A DNA stretch of 25,498 bases from a virus. Below, piece after piece: positions 23,841-25,498 of this stretch. Under the pieces are notes generated by a model. It saw nothing but the letters and a program-made list of their open reading frames with translations, ran no database searches and had not been told where the DNA came from. The stretch covers positions 1 through 25,498 of IMG/VR virus record IMGVR_UViG_3300034198_002782; one strand, given 5' to 3'. Within the stretch, counting starts at the first letter, position 1, and each line of letters begins with the position of its first letter. The translations under genes were made by a program, and so were the position numbers.

Positions 23841-25138
23841 TATTTCTTCCTATCAATATTCATTTGTAAAGAATCTTTAATTAATTCCATATTACATTCA
23901 TGACGTTCACGAGTAATATAATGATTAACTGCAGAAACTAGATAAAAACCAGAAAACATTTTATCAATTAAATCTTCATCATTATCTTTTTCACTAGCTG
24001 GTTCAATTTTATTAAGTGTAACAGAAACTTTTTGTCCAGCTGTATAATCTGCTCTTCCTGGAACAACAATTTCTATTTTATTGGCTTCTGCCATTTTCAT
24101 TAAAGAAATTCTTTTCTGCAAATTTTTAAAATTTGTTGCGTCTCCAAACCCACTAAAATTCGCATTATCTCTTGGATAATTTATTAATAATGAGTTAGAT
24201 CTAAAAATAGCATTGTCTCCAATAACAGAATTTTTATTAAGATGATTTAATTTGTCAAAATCAGATTTTGAATCGTAATTTTTTACATTATAGAGTTTTC
24301 TATTTAAATCAAAAGAAGTAACTTTTGAAGAAAACATACCACTTCTTAATCTATCAATATAATCAAATCCAGTTGGAATTGTAATAGTATTAATTCTTCT
24401 ATAATCTTCATCAACATTTCTTACATCACTACTAGTTGGTCCAGAACCAACTTTATCCCTAGTATATTTGTCATATGTAAACTGTTGATATACACCATTT
24501 GTGTATAATGTATCTAAACTAATAAAATAAAATCCATATCTATTTTCAAAAAATACATAATTTGGAGAGTCATTTTTATTAATAGCATATTGAGTTGCGA
24601 AATTAATTGCTTTAACTGGTGACCAAAAATTAGAAATAAATTTTATATCTTTTTTGGTTGGCTCAACATTAATTTCTTTTTTACTTTGTAATCCATTAAA
24701 TGTATCTGTTACCAAAGATTTAATTATATCTGTCGGTGCGCCTGTATATACTTTACTAATCTTTTTATTTAAATCAATAATTGCTTCAATTGATATAAAA
24801 TGTAATTGATATACTATATTCTTGTCACCAACTAATTCTCTATCAGTTAATTTGTAAATATAAAATTTACCTTTAATATTTTTCTTTTCATCTAATGTTG
24901 GAGTATTAACTTCAATCTCAATCATTTCCTCACCAACAAAAGGAAATAAATTGACAAGATCAAATGATTCTTTAAGGATTAATGATCCAGTTATAAATGG
25001 AGAGAATAGATCTTCATAAAGTGAAATAGCAATAACCTGAGCAGCGATATCTTGTTTTACACCACCACTAGTAGTTATATCACATTTATCAATGCTGACG
25101 TCACCAGCAAATCTTAATACTTTATCTGCTGATTGCAT
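23840..25138 (-). CDS. 27: Baseplate hub protein, gp27-like
   Basis: This is a 432-residue protein, compared with 391 for T4 gp27. The N-terminus has IAAQVIAISLYEDLFSPFIT followed by GSLILKESFDLVNLFPFVGE and EMIEIEVNTP, a pattern of hub proteins of contractile tails in which two barrel domains form a ring. The middle part has an IKFISNFWSPVKAINFATQY block (about 165-185), and the C-terminus has SGFYLVSAVNHYITRERHEC then NMELIKDS, also usual for these hubs. In T4, three gp27 copies form a cup that holds the gp5 spike, and here the gp5 gene follows directly with a one-base overlap of stop and start. That neighbourhood supports the name more than any single motif. The alternative is another tail hub protein of the gpD type. 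It also overlaps the upstream gp53 gene by one base. Confidence 0.72.
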   Translation of the reverse strand: MQSADKVLRFAGDVSIDKCDITTSGGVKQDIAAQVIAISLYEDLFSPFITGSLILKESFDLVNLFPFVGEEMIEIEVNTPTLDEKKNIKGKFYIYKLTDRELVGDKNIVYQLHFISIEAIIDLNKKISKVYTGAPTDIIKSLVTDTFNGLQSKKEINVEPTKKDIKFISNFWSPVKAINFATQYAINKNDSPNYVFFENRYGFYFISLDTLYTNGVYQQFTYDKYTRDKVGSGPTSSDVRNVDEDYRRINTITIPTGFDYIDRLRSGMFSSKVTSFDLNRKLYNVKNYDSKSDFDKLNHLNKNSVIGDNAIFRSNSLLINYPRDNANFSGFGDATNFKNLQKRISLMKMAEANKIEIVVPGRADYTAGQKVSVTLNKIEPASEKDNDEDLIDKMFSGFYLVSAVNHYITRERHECNMELIKDSLQMNIDRKK

Positions 25139-25498
25139 TATAGTTCATCTTTAAAATTCTTTATGATTGTAGAAATTAATTCTCTAGAGATAATTTTAAT
25201 TTTTCTTTTTGATTCATTTACTGTATTTTCGTATTCTTTATTTGTAACTGAAATTGCTCCAGGGACATCTCCGCTTACTATAAATCCTTTATAATTAACA
25301 TAATGATGTATACCCTCAGAATTATCTCCATATTTGTCAACAATAAACTTTTGAAGAGCATTATATGATAATGGCCATTCTGATAGGTAATCGTATCTAT
25401 CATTGGCAAGCATTATAATCCAGTGATATTCTGGATTACCATAAATTTTCTCAGCAACAATTTCTGGAGTTTCTCCATCAATGATAGTGTAGTAATCA
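25138..25498 (-). CDS. 53: Baseplate wedge protein gp53, 3' part only (start outside the window)
   Basis: The reading frame is open from the window edge (first full codon at 25497) and gives 119 residues. An internal ATG at 25413 is not the true start, because the 28 residues before it are the most typical part. DGETPEIVAEKIYGNPEYHW (7-26), followed by IIMLAN, is the LysM-like gp53 signature of T4-type phages, and EWPLSYNALQKFIVDKYG follows. The end (YENTVNESKRKIKIISREL) is also usual for gp53. T4 gp53 has 196 residues, so some 75 residues are probably missing. Gp53 binds gp25 and gp6 and clamps adjacent wedges when the baseplate closes. The stop overlaps the start of the hub gene (TAATG). 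Confidence 0.92.
   Translation of the reverse strand, partial: DYYTIIDGETPEIVAEKIYGNPEYHWIIMLANDRYDYLSEWPLSYNALQKFIVDKYGDNSEGIHHYVNYKGFIVSGDVPGAISVTNKEYENTVNESKRKIKIISRELISTIIKNFKDEL

Noticed and set aside
25138-25413. A complete 91-residue gene starting at ATG 25413
   Set aside because: The frame stays open to the window edge, and the residues before this ATG carry the gp53 signature, so it is the end of a longer gene.

Overview
The window is a stretch of the virion-structure region of an AT-rich, T4-like contractile-tailed phage, of the kind found in marine T4-like phages (cyanophages and phages of marine alphaproteobacteria). All genes that I accept are on the minus strand and are packed almost without gaps. 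The assignment rests on a recognisable set of T4 baseplate proteins (gp53, a gp27-like hub, gp5, a PAAR tip, gp25, gp6, gp8) and on a very long DUF4815-type structural protein typical of marine T4-like phages. The sequence does not identify the host. I see no tRNA, insertion sequence, CRISPR array, integrase or origin.

In the direction of transcription (25498 down to 1) the layout is as follows. (a) Baseplate hub and spike, 25498-19881: the 3' part of gp53, a gp27-like hub protein, a 1037-residue gp5 spike with two different predicted wall-hydrolase domains, an unrecognised 187-residue protein and a PAAR spike tip. (b) Baseplate wedge, 19866-11856: gp25, gp6, a probable gp7 counterpart with 54-residue repeats, a 150-residue structural protein, and a gp8 almost three times the T4 length because of Gly-rich beta repeats. 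(c) Peripheral and fibre proteins, 11823-2052: the 2240-residue DUF4815 protein, a small coiled-coil protein, a tail fibre whose C-terminus is His-rich and ends in Cys-x-Cys-x-Cys, and two paralogous proteins of unknown function. A strong terminator follows. (d) A separate transcription unit, 2007-1: a T4-late-type promoter, a radical SAM/SPASM enzyme, a translationally coupled 96-residue protein, and the start of a protein resembling the solute-binding subunit of TRAP transporters but without a signal peptide.

Regions a to c would together build the tail baseplate and its fibres. Region d is the unusual part. A SPASM radical SAM protein normally makes post-translational changes in a peptide or protein, and here it is apparently expressed late, next to a fibre gene whose only three cysteines form the extreme C-terminus. 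I suggest, as inference only, that this unit modifies a virion protein, with the fibre tip as the first candidate, or makes a small product that the DctP-like protein binds.
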